Part shown: positions 48,079 to 59,225 of the stretch, piece after piece
Layout of the letters: each line of letters begins with the position of its first letter
Position numbering within the stretch: the first letter of the stretch is position 1
Notes under the pieces: generated by a model
The model's input: the letters and a program-made list of their open reading frames with translations, nothing else
Told to the model about the DNA's origin: nothing
Databases searched by the model: none
From: Chimonanthus salicifolius
Lineage: Eukaryota; Streptophyta; Magnoliopsida; Laurales; Calycanthaceae
Length of the DNA: 64,000 nt
Assembly: GCA_013350335.1 (NCBI GenBank)
Contig: CM023540.1
Location: forward strand, 52,762,905-52,826,904
Reading direction: 5' to 3'
Translations under genes and position numbers: made by a program

Positions 48079-48136
48079 GTGTGACTGGTGAGAAGTAGTC
48101 TTGGAGGGTTTTCTCTTCGACTCCTTCTCCGGCCAT
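48079..48136 (-). pseudogene. Athila gag N-terminus
   Basis: The ATG at 48136 (minus) gives MAGEGVEEKTLQDYFSPVT and then runs into the solo LTR. The KTLQDYFSP motif corresponds to the conserved RTLRxYAxP start of Athila gag. An in-frame upstream ATG would add ~48 residues with a PPSPPPPSP run and is probably leader. Confidence 0.65.
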
Positions 48137-49586
48137 GTTAGGTGATGGTGGTGGTGGTGAAGGTGGATTGTCTATATCTATGACTGAGCTGGACTGAGTT
48201 CCAGATGCAACGATCGGTAAATCGACGGAAAAAGTAACTCGAACCAAGCGATTGTTAGAGTTACAAACCCAATAATTCATACACAGACACGATCATTCAC
48301 GCTCAATCAAATCCACACAAAATATGACCTAAACCTAGACTGACACAGGGATCCTAAACTCTAGATTGCTCTTAATCTCCTTTCCAGAAAATTTAAGCCT
48401 CCGATGAGAGTTTAACTACAAGCACGGCCAGGTAAGTTTCCAAGTAAGTGGAGGAGTACAATGGCAATCGACATAAGCTTCCACTTATCCTTTCGGCTAT
48501 TTACACCTTGGTGACAAAACTAGCCTAGACACCGTGCTCTAAGAAAAACTATTCACCGGTGAAGTAAAAATAACTGAATCAAAGATGGTCCTAATGAGCA
48601 TGAACAACCTTAAATAATGGTTCTAGATTGATTTTAATTAGGTAGTGCATGAAACAATTTTACTAATCTTTTTTTTTTATTTATTTTTTCTATTATGTGA
48701 ATGCAAGCCTAAATTACTAGTGCAAGATTCAAGCAAATATGAAGACAATAAGCAAACAATTTAACCTAATGCATGAACTAGCACCCTAAATGCTTGAGCA
48801 AATTAACTATGCTATTTTTTTGTTTTTTTTTAATGCAAAATAAATATAAGACAACCTAATAAAATCTATATGAATGCATGAAAATTAAAAATTAAAGAAA
48901 GAGATTGAACACTTGTACTTTGGCTTTTTGTTTTTATTTATTTAGCCATTGCAGGTTTTTTTTTTTTTCAGTAATTTTTCCGCAAGAATTGTCAAAGCAC
49001 CTGCACAAAACAGAAACTCAAAACCATGGTGAAGCATTTAATCACATAAAACATGCATGATTCCTAAACTAAATGCAGATTTCCTAATGTTATACTAGTG
49101 GAGGAAATTAAATGATTGGAACCTAATTAAGAACTCTAAACTAAATTAAGACCATAAAAATTTCTAAATTAATCCAAATCAGATTTTCAAGTGAATTCAA
49201 AGTTGTTCCATGATTTTTCATTTTTTTTTTTCGAAACTGTAACTGAAACATTCCAAATTTAGATCTATTTCTAAAAATAGAACATGACTAAATTGGATTA
49301 AAATTCTAAGATTAGAAAATGCTAAAAATAGAAACTAGATATTTTTGGAAGTTTCTAAAAACAGAAATCTCCAAAATTAAAAATTTTTAAATTTAACAGT
49401 GATTCCAAATTTAGATAATCTCCTGATTTTTTATTTTTTTAGAACTTCTAAATAAGGTAACCTTCTAAAATTAGAGTTTCTAAAAAAATTGAAACTTCTA
49501 ATTTTAAAGAGTTGCCAAAAATAGATATTTCTAAAATAATCATTATTTTCAAAAATAAATAATTCAATGGCGATTTGTTTTAAGTT
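48137..49586 (-). other. Athila 5' leader (untranslated)
   Basis: AT-rich non-coding DNA between primer site and gag, as usual in the long Athila leader. The part nearest the primer site (49397-49586) is also present inverted at 57300-57493. No gene is seen. Confidence 0.65.
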
Positions 49587-49603
49587 CCCCGGCAACGGCG
49601 CCA
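49587..49603 (-). other. Primer binding site for tRNA-Asp
   Basis: On the minus strand TGGCGCCGTTGCCGGGG is fully complementary to the 3' end of plant tRNA-Asp including CCA. It follows the LTR end AACAAGTTTT without a gap. This is the diagnostic site of Athila-type elements. Confidence 0.85.
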
Positions 49604-49689
49604 AAAACTTGTTGTGCAAATTTTAAATTTATAACTCGTAAGCGTACGAACTATTAAATAGTATGGCGATTAAGTGCGAGGTCGAATCC

Positions 49690-51102
49690 ATCATTAGGAT
49701 TGCATGCTGAGGTTTGCGCATTGTGTTCTAATCTAGGACACACTACCCAAAACTGTCCCTCCATAAGATCGAATGCTAAGTGCTCAACCGAGCAGGCAAA
49801 TGCACTCAATAATTTTGGAAGACAATAGGGAACCCCGTTTTCTGCCACATACAATCCTAATTGGCGGAATCATCCAAATTTTTGATGACGTCAGAATCAA
49901 CCTCCAGTAGGTCAAGGACCTCCTCAATATCAAGGTCAGCCATATCAACCTCCCCAGTACCAACCACCCAACCAACCATACCATCCACCTCAAAATCATC
50001 CACCCCAGCCAAATCCATCCTATCAGTCTGGTCCATCTCAACAACGGAAGCCCTCTCTCGAGGATACGTTGCAACAACTCATGCAGTCCACCCAATAGGT
50101 TATGCACAAGCTTGAAACACAGCTTGGGCAATTAGCTACAGCGATAGGAGATAGGGAGAAAGGCAAGTTCTCCAGTCAGCCTATCCCAAATCTTAAGGGA
50201 CAAAATGAGATTTCATCATCTAATTCAGACAACGCTAAATCCATTACTACCTGAGGTCTGGGAGACAGATAGATAACAAAGTTGAACCGCCTAAACAACA
50301 GGAAGACCAGACAACTGGTCAACCAAAGCATCAGAAGGACCTGCCTAGTCCATCTTCCGTCCAAAATACACCAGAAACGCATGCTAAAAATATTTTTGTG
50401 CCAAAAGCTCCTTACCCTCAAAGGTTAGCCAATCCTAACAAAGGATTACCCTATAATAACATATTAGAGGCATTCAAACATGTCAGTATCAATATACCTC
50501 TACTTGAAGCTATAAATCAGGTACCCTCCTATGCCAAATTTTTGAAAGACCTCTATATGGTGAAACGGAAAACCAATGTTCCCAAAAAGTCACTTTTAGC
50601 AAAAATTGCGACTTCACTCATCCAACAGGGGTTTCCAATAAAACACAAGGATCCTGGGTGCCCAACCATCGCTTGCACCATTGGTACATTTGACATTGAT
50701 AGGGCTTTGTTAAATCTTGGAGCCAGTGTTAGCCTACTGTCATACTCTGTTTATGAGTAGTTAGGGTTGGGTGAGTTGAAACCCACTACTATCACACTTC
50801 AGTTAGCCGATCGCTCTATGAAAATCTTGAGAGGTGTGATAGAAGACGTTCTTGTGAAAGTAGGCAAATTCTACTTTCCGGTCGATTTTGTAGTGTTCGA
50901 TACACAGCCTGTTCACAACAAAAGTAGGCACATTCCGGTTATTCTTGAACGATCATTCTTGGCCACCGCCAAAGTCGTTATTAATTGCCAAGATGGTATG
51001 CTTAGGTTGGCATTCGGAGATCAGACAACAGAACTCAATGTATTCAACTTGTGTAAACAACCTCCCTGTACAAATGATCTATACGAGGTTAATGTGATTT
51101 AG
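49690..51102 (+). pseudogene. Athila gag C-terminus and protease (second element)
   Basis: Begins within the zinc-knuckle region (CALC...NLG...QNCP frame from ~49700), with a Gln/Pro-rich linker (50000-50400), then the protease region with LLNLGASVSLLSYS near 50720. In-frame TAGs at ~50758 (VYE*LGLGEL, usually Gln) and ~51100 (VNVI*SYVEES, usually Gln) are simple C-to-T changes. The active-site Asp of LDLGAS is Asn here, so the protease would be inactive even without the stops. Confidence 0.8.
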
Positions 51103-51339
51103 AGTTATGTCGAAGAATCCTTTCTTCACTTTATTTGCGACGATCCATTCAAGAAGTCACTGTCCACCTTTGGTACAAATTTCAATGAAAGTGGTGAGCA
51201 AGAGGTTAACGCTCTACTGAATGAAATTCCATATGTTGATAGAGTAAGGAAATTCGAACCTCTTCCTCTGAGTCAATCTATACCAGTCCCCTTTGTCGAG
51301 AAGCCACCCAAATTACAGCTCAAATCACTCCCTGAGACT

Positions 51340-52950
51340 TTGAAATATTCTTACTTGGGACCATTCGACACCCTACCAGTAATCATAGCTTCCGATTTAA
51401 CTTTAGAGCAGGAGTCTAAACTCCTTGCTGTTTTGAGAGAACATAGAGAAGTTATTGGATGGTCCATCTTAAAGGGATTAGCCCCTCTGTGGTCATGCAC
51501 AAAATTCACTTGGAGGAGAACTCTAAGACATCTAGAGAACCACAGAGACGACTAAATCCGTCAATGCAGGATGTGGTAAGAGCCGAAATTTTGAAACTTC
51601 TCGAGGCGGGTATCATCTACCCAATTTCTAACAGTGCATGGGTGAGTCCGATACAGGTTGTCCCAAAGAAGTCTGGTGTGACAGTAGTCAAGAATGAGGA
51701 TAATGAGCTAGTTCCTACCCGTGCTCAAACGGGCTGGAGAGTGTGTATTGACTACCGAAAGCTAAACACTGCTACTCCTAAGGATCACTTCCCTCTTCCG
51801 TTCATTGATCAGATGCTTGAGCATTTAGCCATTCATGCATTCTACTATTTTCTCGATGGTTATTCCGGTTATAACCAAATCTATGTTGCTCTTGAGGATC
51901 AGGAGAAGACCACATTTACCTGTCCATTTGGTACTTTTGCCTACCGTCGCATGCCTTTTGGGCTGTGCAATGCACTTGCTACCTTTCAGCGGTGTATGAT
52001 CAACATATTTTCAGACATGGTAGAGGATGTCTGAAAGTATTTATGGATGCTTTCTCAGTCTTTGGTTCTTCGTTTGAACAATGCCTATATCATCTAACCC
52101 GTGTGTTAGTCTGATGTAAAGAAAAGAACCTAGTACTCAATTGGGAAAAATGTCACTTCATGGTTAAACAGGACATAGTCTTAGGTCACATTATATCAGA
52201 CAAAGGAATAGAAGTTGATGAAGCTAAGGTCGATTTGATCTCTCGTCTTCCACGACCCCAAACTGTTAAAGAGATCAGATTATTCCTAGGTCATGCTGGC
52301 TTCTACAGGAGATTTATTAATGATTTCAGTAAAATTTCCAGACTTCTCTGTAGACTCCTGACCAAGGATACTAGTTTTGATTTTAATGATGAGTGTGTCC
52401 ACGCCTTTGAAAAATTGAAAACTGCATTAACCTCTGCTCCGATTATTCGACCTCTTGATTGGTCTGTTCCTTTTGAGATAATGTGTGATGCTTCTGACTA
52501 TGTAGTAGGAGCTGTTTTAGGTCAAAGGGTCAATAAGTTACCTCATGTTATCCATTATGCGAGCAAAACACACTGAACGATGCTCAATTGTACTATTCTA
52601 CAGCTGAAAAAGAATTGTTAGTAGTCGTTTTTGCACTAGACAAATTTCGATCTTACCTTGTGGGTTTGAAGGTCATTATCTACTCTGATCATGCTGCTCT
52701 CAAGTATCTTCTGTCTAAGAAAGATGCTAAGTCCCACTTGATTAGATGGGTTCTCTTGCTACAAGAATTTGATATTGAAATCCGGGACAAGAAAGGTTCC
52801 GAGAATGTGGTCACAGACCATTTGTCTAGATTGGTAACTGAATTTTCTGATGACCCGATACCTATTATTGCATCACTCCCTGATGAGCAACTCAAGTCAG
52901 TTTCCCAATTACCTTGGTTTGTAGATATTGTGAATTATCTTGTCACTAGT
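51340..52950 (+). pseudogene. Athila RT and RNase H (second element)
   Basis: RT motifs MVHLKGISPSVVMHKIHLEE, GWRVCIDYRKLNTAT and PFGLCNALATF are clear. The catalytic FMDD motif (~52045) reads FMDA after a frameshift and is therefore dead. RNase H follows ([17 protein letters not shown], then [15 protein letters not shown]). Several frameshifts lie at ~51470, 52030, 52110 and 52575. Otherwise this copy is closely similar to the minus-strand copy at 35009-37730. Confidence 0.85.
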
Positions 52951-53019
52951 TTGATGCCTGAGCATTGGACTAAGCAAGATAAGTCAAAATTTCTAGCAGA
53001 AGTCAAATACTTTATCTGG

Positions 53020-54209
53020 GATGATCCATACTTGTTCAAATACTGTTCGGACCAAATCATTCACCGTTGTGTCCCGTAGTCCGATCAACTCAGTGTCGTT
53101 AAGTTTTTTCATGATCAAGCTTGTGGAGGTAATTTTAGTTCGAACAAGACCACTGCGAAGATTTTACGGTGTGGTTTTTATTGGCCTTCCATGTTCAAAG
53201 ATACCCATACCTACTGTGTGTCATGTGAAAGATGTCAGTGGTTAGGTAGTTTGTCTCATCGAAATATGATGCCGCTAAACCCAATTTTACCTGTTGAGCT
53301 TTTTGATGTTTGGGGCATTGATTTCATGGGACCATTTCCTAATTCCTTTGGTAATCTTTACATTCTGGTAGGGGTTGACTATGTCAGTAAGTGGGTAGAA
53401 GCGGTGGCTTGCAAAACAAATGATCATAAAGTTGTCCTCCGTTTCTTAAAAGAAAATGTTTTCTCTAGATTTTGAATATCACGAACCATCATTAGTGATG
53501 GGGGAAAGCACTTCTGTAATCGCCTGTTTGAAACATTGACGACATCTTATGGGATGATGCATAAGGTTGTTACTCCTTATCATCCACAAACAAGTGGGCA
53601 AGTGGAAATTTCAAACGGAGAGATTAAACATATTCGGGAGAAGACAGTTAATCCATCCAGGAAAGATTGGTCTTTACGACTTACTGATGCACTCTGGGCA
53701 TATCGTACTGCATTCAAGAAGCCCATTGGTATCACCATTTAGGATAGTGTATGGGAAAGCCTGTCATTTGCTAGTTGAGTTAGAGCATAGAGCATATTGG
53801 GCTATCAAGCATATGAATTTTGCTTTAGACAAGGCTGGGCAACATAGAAAGCTCCAATTGTCTGAATTGGATGAAATTAGGAGAGATGCCTATGACACTA
53901 CGAGAAAGTACAAAGACCGAATGAAATTGGTTCATGATAAGAATATTCTGAGAAAAATTTCCACCGTTGGTCAGAAGGTCATATTGTACAATTCTCGATT
54001 ACATCTGTTTCCCGGGAAAATTGAGGTCAAAATGGATAGGTCCATTCATTGTTGAGACTGTGTTTCCTCATGGAGCAGTAATAATTACAAATTTTAAGAA
54101 TGGTCACATTATGAAAGTTAATGGTCAACGTTTGAAACCATTCTTAGAGATGAATCCATCTGAAGAAGAGACTATCAATATGTTAGATAATCTAGTTTAC
54201 CAGGATTGA
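53020..54209 (+). pseudogene. Athila integrase (second element)
   Basis: Zinc region [12 protein letters not shown] core with [14 protein letters not shown] (first D), [10 protein letters not shown] (second D) and [11 protein letters not shown] (E), split by TGA at ~53473. The C-terminal part (YWAIKHMNFALD, SKWIGPFIVETVFPHGAV, GQRLKPFL) ends at 54209. All three catalytic residues are still present but at least three frameshifts or stops intervene. Confidence 0.85.
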
Positions 54210-55685
54210 TAAGAAGGTCCACCCATCCATCCATGTCTACCAGTCATTCTATGTCTGAGTCTGAGTCTGTCTGTGTCCGTATGTCCATTTTGTCCAGTTA
54301 ATGTTGAGTTTGTCCGTGAGTCAGTATGTGTATGTGTCGATTTTTTTACTAGTTTAGGTTTTCATTGTTGTTGAGTCAGTTTTTGTGTTTTTGAGTCAAT
54401 CTAGTGTCTTTGTTGTATGTTTGTTGTTTTTGTTTTTGTTGTCCATTTGTTTTTGCAGGTTTTGAATAAAGAGAGCCCTCTCAGGTATTTTTCTGAATTT
54501 TTAATTGTTCGTTTCTGATATTTTCTTCTAATTTGCTACTAGCCATTGTAGATTAGGAAACATTGAGGACAATGTTCAATTTAAGTTTGGGGGTACTGAG
54601 GGATCACACTTGTTAGTTTTGTTTGTTTGAAGTCCAAAAAAAAAAAAAATTGTGTCAATCTTTGAAAAAAATATTTGATTTTAGCATTAACATGTGGATT
54701 AAAATTTTTATGTCATGCTTTTCCATTTGAATTTTGTGAAATTTATGCTTGGAAAACTTTTATACTAGCCATATTAATGTTAGCTTGAAAAAGATAACTA
54801 TTCATCAGTTAAGTGATCACCGGAAGAATATCAATGGAGACTTATGACCCAATGAGCTTTTGAGCCATTCTATTTTTTTGAGGGGTTATGAGTAAATTCT
54901 TATTTTCTTTGATGTGCACATTATTTTTGTTAGATCTCATTATTCTTTCTTTTGGCCATATACTGAGAATGAAATCAAATTTTGGATTATTACACCAGAT
55001 ATTTTTCTGAATTTATTTGAAGCTGTGTTAATATTCATATGAAGCTTAGGAAGTGATATAGGCCATTGTTTAGGATCGTTTGGGCCTTTAAAGCCTACCT
55101 ATTTTCATCATATTATCATGTTAGTTCCCACATTTGAGCTTTGAATGTAAATTTAGCCAATTTTTATTGATTAACCATGTTATCCATAACCAACTCCAAC
55201 TGTAGAGTTTGAGTCTACATTGAAAAAATCTGTGACCTATTCTAAGGACCCAGGAAAGGTTAGAGATGACTGTTATTGGGATGGTACTCTGAGAAAACTA
55301 TGGTTCTTGAAAAAAAAAAAAACAAATGATAATGAATGATGCAAAAGAAAGAAAAATAAAGAAGGATGTGAAAAAGAAAATGTAAAAAACAAAGGATAAA
55401 AAGACTCTAAAATTAATATTTTGAACAGAAAAGGTAGAGGTCTTCAAAATTTTATAATGGATATTGCTTCCTCTATTTTTCTTTTTCATCAATTCAAGGA
55501 GATTGAGAGAATTTACCCAAATCTCTGAGCGAAAGTCTTTCTGAGAGATATACCTGGTGAGATTTAGAGTCAAAGCGCATTTTCAGCTACTGGTTCCAAA
55601 GCTTGTATGTATTTTGAAAAATAAGGCTGAGTTAATGTTGGCTATATCACACACTACAATCCGGGTATAAGTTTTGTAAAATAAT
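54210..55685 (+). other. Athila 3' non-coding region
   Basis: Starts with a gtct/gagtc-rich stretch. The segment around 54570-54600 (gaggacaatgttcaatttaagtttgggggtactga) is a typical post-pol phrase of this lineage and may include the polypurine tract. No env-like frame and no LTR start is found before the inverted gag fragment begins at 55686. Confidence 0.55.
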
Positions 55686-57190
55686 TCTCACCACTTTCAT
55701 TGAAATCTGTGCCAAAGGTGGACAGTGACTTCTTGAATGGATCGTCGCAAATAAAGTGAAGAAAGGATTTTTCGACAGAACTCTGAATCACATTAACCTC
55801 GTATAGATCATCTGTACAGGGAGGTTGTTTACACAAGTTGAATACATTGAGTTCTGTTATCAGATCTCCGAACGACAACCTAAGCATACCATCTTGACAA
55901 TTGATAACGGCTTTGGCAATGGCCAAGAATGGTCATCTAAGAATAACTGGAATGTGCCCACTTTCATTCTGAACAGACTGTGTATCCAACACTACAAAAT
56001 CGACCGAAAAGTAGAATTTGTCTACTTTCACAAGAATGTCTTCTATCACACCTCTCGGGATTTTCACAGAGAGATCGGCTAACTGAAGTGTGATAGTAGT
56101 GGGTTTCAACTCACCCAACCCTAACTGCTCACAAACAGAGTATGGCAGTAGGCTGACACTGGCTCCAAGTCTAACAAGGCCCTATCAATTTCAAATGTAC
56201 CAATGGTGCAAGCAATGGTTGGGTACCCAGGATCCTTGTGTTTTATTGGAAACCCTGTTGGATGAGTGACCTCGTAATTTTTGCTAAAAATGCCTTTTTG
56301 GGAACATTGGTTTTCCGTTTCACCGTACAGAGGTCTTTAAAAAATTTGGCATAGGAGGGTACCTGATTTGTATCTTCAAGTAGAGGTATATTGATACTGA
56401 CATGTATGAATACCACTAATATGTCACTATAGGGTAATCCTTTGTTAGGATTGAATAACCTTTGAGGGTAAGGAGCTTTTGGTACAAAAATATTTTTAGC
56501 GGGTGTTTCCGGTGTATTTTTGACGGAAGATGATCGACTAGGTAGGTCCTTTTGATGCTTTGGTTGACCAGCTGTCTGGTCTTCCTGTTGTTTAGGCGGT
56601 TCAACCTTGTTATCTACTTGTCTCCCATACCTCAAGGTAGTAATGGATTTAGCGTTGTCTGAATTAGATGACAAAATCTCATTCTGTCCCTTGGGATTTG
56701 GGATAGGCTGACTGGGGAACTTGCATTTCTCCTTATCTCCTATCGTAGTTGCTAATTGCTCAAACTGTGTTTCAAGCTTGTACATAGCCTGTTGGGTGGA
56801 CTGAATGAACTGCTGCAACGTATCCTCGAGAGAGGGCATACGTTGTTGAGATGGTCCAAACTGATAGGATGGATTTGGCTGGGGTGGATGATTTTGAGGT
56901 GATGGTATGGTTGGTTGGGTGGTTGGTACTGGGGAGGTTGATATGGCTGACCTTGATATTGAGGAGGTCCTTGACCTACTGGAGGTTGATTTTGACGCTA
57001 TGAAAAATTTGGATGATTCCGCCAATTAGGATTGTATGTGGCAGAAAACGGGGTTCCCTGTTGTCTTCCAAAATTATTGAGTGCATTTGCCTGCTCGGTT
57101 GAGCACTCAGCATTCGATCCTATGGAAGGACAGTTTTGGGCAGCGTGTCCTAGATTAGAACACAATGCGCAAACCTCAGCATGCAATCCT
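55686..57190 (-). pseudogene. Athila gag-protease fragment, inverted copy
   Basis: Minus-strand: CALCSNLGHAAQNCP knuckle (~57135-57180), a 260-codon gag frame (MAESSKFFIASKSTSSR...QQAMYKLETQFEQLATTIG), then the protease region to NESGE. It ends abruptly at 55686. It forms most of the right inverted arm and is less damaged than the left arm over gag. Confidence 0.8.
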
Positions 57191-57283
57191 AATGATGGGT
57201 TCGACCTCGCACTTAATCGCCATACTATTTAATGGTTCGTGCGCTTGCGAGTTATTAAATTTAAAATTTGCAGAACAAGTTTT

Positions 57284-57299
57284 TGGCGCCGTTACGGGA
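57284..57299 (+). other. Degenerate tRNA-Asp primer binding site
   Basis: TGGCGCCGTTACGGGA compared with TGGCGCCGTTGCCGGGG at 49603-49587: the 5' ten bases are intact, the rest mutated. It lies directly after the LTR tail ...CAGAACAAGTTTT. Confidence 0.7.
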
Positions 57300-57411
57300 G
57301 AACTTAAAACAAATCGCCATTGAATTATTTATTTTTGGAAATAATGATTATTTTAGAAATATCTATTTTTGGCAACTCTTCAAAATTAGAAGTTTTTATT
57401 TTTCTTAGAAA

Positions 57412-57565
57412 CTCTAATTTTAGAAGGTTACCTTATTTAGAAGTTCTAAAAATAATAAAAAATCAGGAGATTATCTAAATTTGGAATCACTGTAAAATTT
57501 AGATAATCTCCTGATTTTTTATTATTTTTAGAAATTCTAAATAAGGTAACCTTCTAAAATTAGAG
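57412..57565. repeat. 71-bp-arm hairpin
   Basis: 57412-57482 and 57495-57565 are inverted copies with a 12-nt loop and only about one visible mismatch. The sequence is Athila leader (taaggtaaccttctaaaattagag). It marks a second, local inversion joined to the end of the right arm. Confidence 0.85.
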
Positions 57566-57591
57566 TGATCCCTCATCATCATCATTTTTTT

Positions 57592-58990
57592 TTATAACTT
57601 GTTGTGCAAATTTTAAATTTATAAGTCGCAAGCGTACTGACCATTAAATAGCATGGCGATTAAGTGAGACGTCGAACCCATCGGAACTTAGGAAAATATA
57701 TGCATGAAAATACACCATTGAATTAAGTATTTTAAGAACTTTAGGAAATATGGAGATAAATCATAAATATGAAATAATTAATCTAATCTATGAGTTTTAA
57801 TCTTAATTTAGAAACATTCTAGATTTAAACATAGAATCTAACAATTTAACTAATTTTAATTAAGATGGTGGAATTAATATAAAAATTATAAACAATCTCA
57901 ATTTAACTTAGAAAACATAAATTAAGATGCAATTAAATTATTTCCAACCTAGTTCATCAATTTCAAGAGTTTTTGGATTTATAAACAAAAATAAAATTTA
58001 AAAAACCTAAACTACGTCTGTACATATTTATAGTGGAACTGGGTCAAAGAATTATGGAGGCTTTATTTTCCATATTTTAAAAATAATATCAAAGCCTAGA
58101 ATACGGAGCTCACATTTATTATTTATCATGCACTCAAACTCTTCATCTATTAAAATCCTCATTATGAAATTTATGAAATCAATAAAATAAGAAAATTCAA
58201 ATTCAGCCTTAGGCTAAATAAAATTTCAATTTGCAATTTCGAATCTAAAAGTTTTTCTGCTCTTAAAAAGAGCCTTAGACTGAAAAAATCAAGTTCTATT
58301 CAGTCTAAAATATTTTTCTGCATTCATTGAATAACTTAGAATAATCTCTAACATAAATACATAAAAAGAATTAAAATAAAATCAAACTTTCATCATACAA
58401 AAATAAATAAGTGGAAAACCATATTTCTTAGGGTTTTTCTGCCTTTTAATTATTAATAAAATTTGAAATTAAGAATTATAATGCGTTGGAATTTTGGATT
58501 TAAAAAAAAATTAAAACAAGAAGATTTATGGAAATTTTTAATTAACACTAAATTTAAGAAAATAAAGATAAAGAGAGAAAGAAAATCTACTTTTATTAAT
58601 TGAATTAAATTACAAGATATGAATTAAAATAAAAGAGAATAATTACAAACAAAATAAAAACACTAACATTAAAATCTAAATTCTCCAAAACTCCAACTCC
58701 AAATTTCAATGTCCAGTTCAAGTTTTTTTGTTGAGGAGTGGCCGATATTTATAAGAAAATGGGATAAAAATCAAGGGTCATGACCGTATGGAATAAAAGA
58801 GGCAAGGAATGGACGGCTCAGATGCTTGAGTATTTGAAGAAAGGAGGTGCAAGCAATGGCGAGGATCAAGACAGATGTATGGCTGAGTTTTACATTGTCT
58901 TACAATAGGATAGAACCAAGAGAGGAAGGAGGCAAGCGTGTACAGAAAAGTCGGCCAAGTGAATTGCACATATCAGCAGATTTCTCTTGC
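57592..58990 (-). repeat. Athila LTR, third copy, 5'-truncated
   Basis: Reads from the LTR 3' end (aacttgttgtgcaaattttaaat) like 46229-48078, with high similarity over the first ~400 bp, then divergence. TATAAATA lies at 58746-58753 (minus). Its TGATGAG start is missing; sequence changes to a MULE-like end around 59000. Confidence 0.65.
58746..58753 (-). promoter_or_regulatory. LTR TATA box
   Basis: TATAAATA on the minus strand, equivalent to the boxes in the two other Athila LTRs. Confidence 0.5.
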
Positions 58991-59035
58991 TTTTACTGGA
59001 CGGATGCTTCTAAATTACCTCTCAGCTGTGTATCA

Positions 59036-59225
59036 CGTGGAACTGAACGAACTGAAATTATCCGAACGAACTGAACGAGGAGTACATTCATCCGAACGAA
59101 CTGAAAATGAACTGACAGTCCGTTCGGATGAATAGAATACGAAGGGGTAGAATAGTAATTTCATCTGATTTTTTGAAATTGGGTGTGTAGAGGCAGAAAA
59201 ACTGGCTGTCTATATGGGGTGCCAA
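59036..59225. mobile_element. Single MULE-type end related to the big MULE
   Basis: Read in reverse from 59225: GGCACCCCATATAGACAGCC, then TCTGCCTCTACACACCC, then GATGAAATTACTATTCTACCCC. The last two blocks occur in the same order in the TIR of the MULE at 18558. Further in, TCCGAACGAACTGA/TCCGTTCGGATGAA motifs take the place of the CATTCGAATG palindromes. The opposite end is not in the window region, so this is a broken copy. Confidence 0.6.

Larger units (their letters stand above)
35009..49604 (-). mobile_element. Athila element with three nested LTR insertions
   Basis: Reading leftward: LTR tail (49604-49688), tRNA-Asp primer site (49587-49603), leader, gag start (48136), gag, protease, RT, RNase H and start of integrase. 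Integrase is truncated at ~35009 and the 3' LTR is lost. gag is interrupted at 46229-48078 by an Athila solo LTR and at 38783-45718 by a chromovirus-type solo LTR that itself contains 41301-44829. Removing each insertion plus one target duplication restores a continuous gag frame, which shows the order of events. Confidence 0.85.
49397..51198 (+). repeat. Left arm of a 1.8 kb inverted repeat
   Basis: Contains, left to right: Athila leader, primer site and LTR tail (all minus orientation), then gag CCHC and protease (plus orientation). The same series occurs inverted at 55686-57493. The fusion LTR tail/gag at about 49688 is shared by both arms (mirrored at ~57195), so the fusion came first and the inverted duplication second. 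Confidence 0.8.
55686..57493 (-). repeat. Right arm of the 1.8 kb inverted repeat
   Basis: Inverted partner of 49397-51198. It includes a plus-oriented LTR tail (57195-57283), a mutated tRNA-Asp primer site TGGCGCCGTTACGGGA (57284-57299) and the first ~190 bp of leader. Confidence 0.8.

Noticed and set aside
49587..49603. tRNA-Asp gene fragment
   Set aside because: Only the 17 nt complementary to the tRNA 3' end is present, directly after an LTR end: it is a primer binding site.
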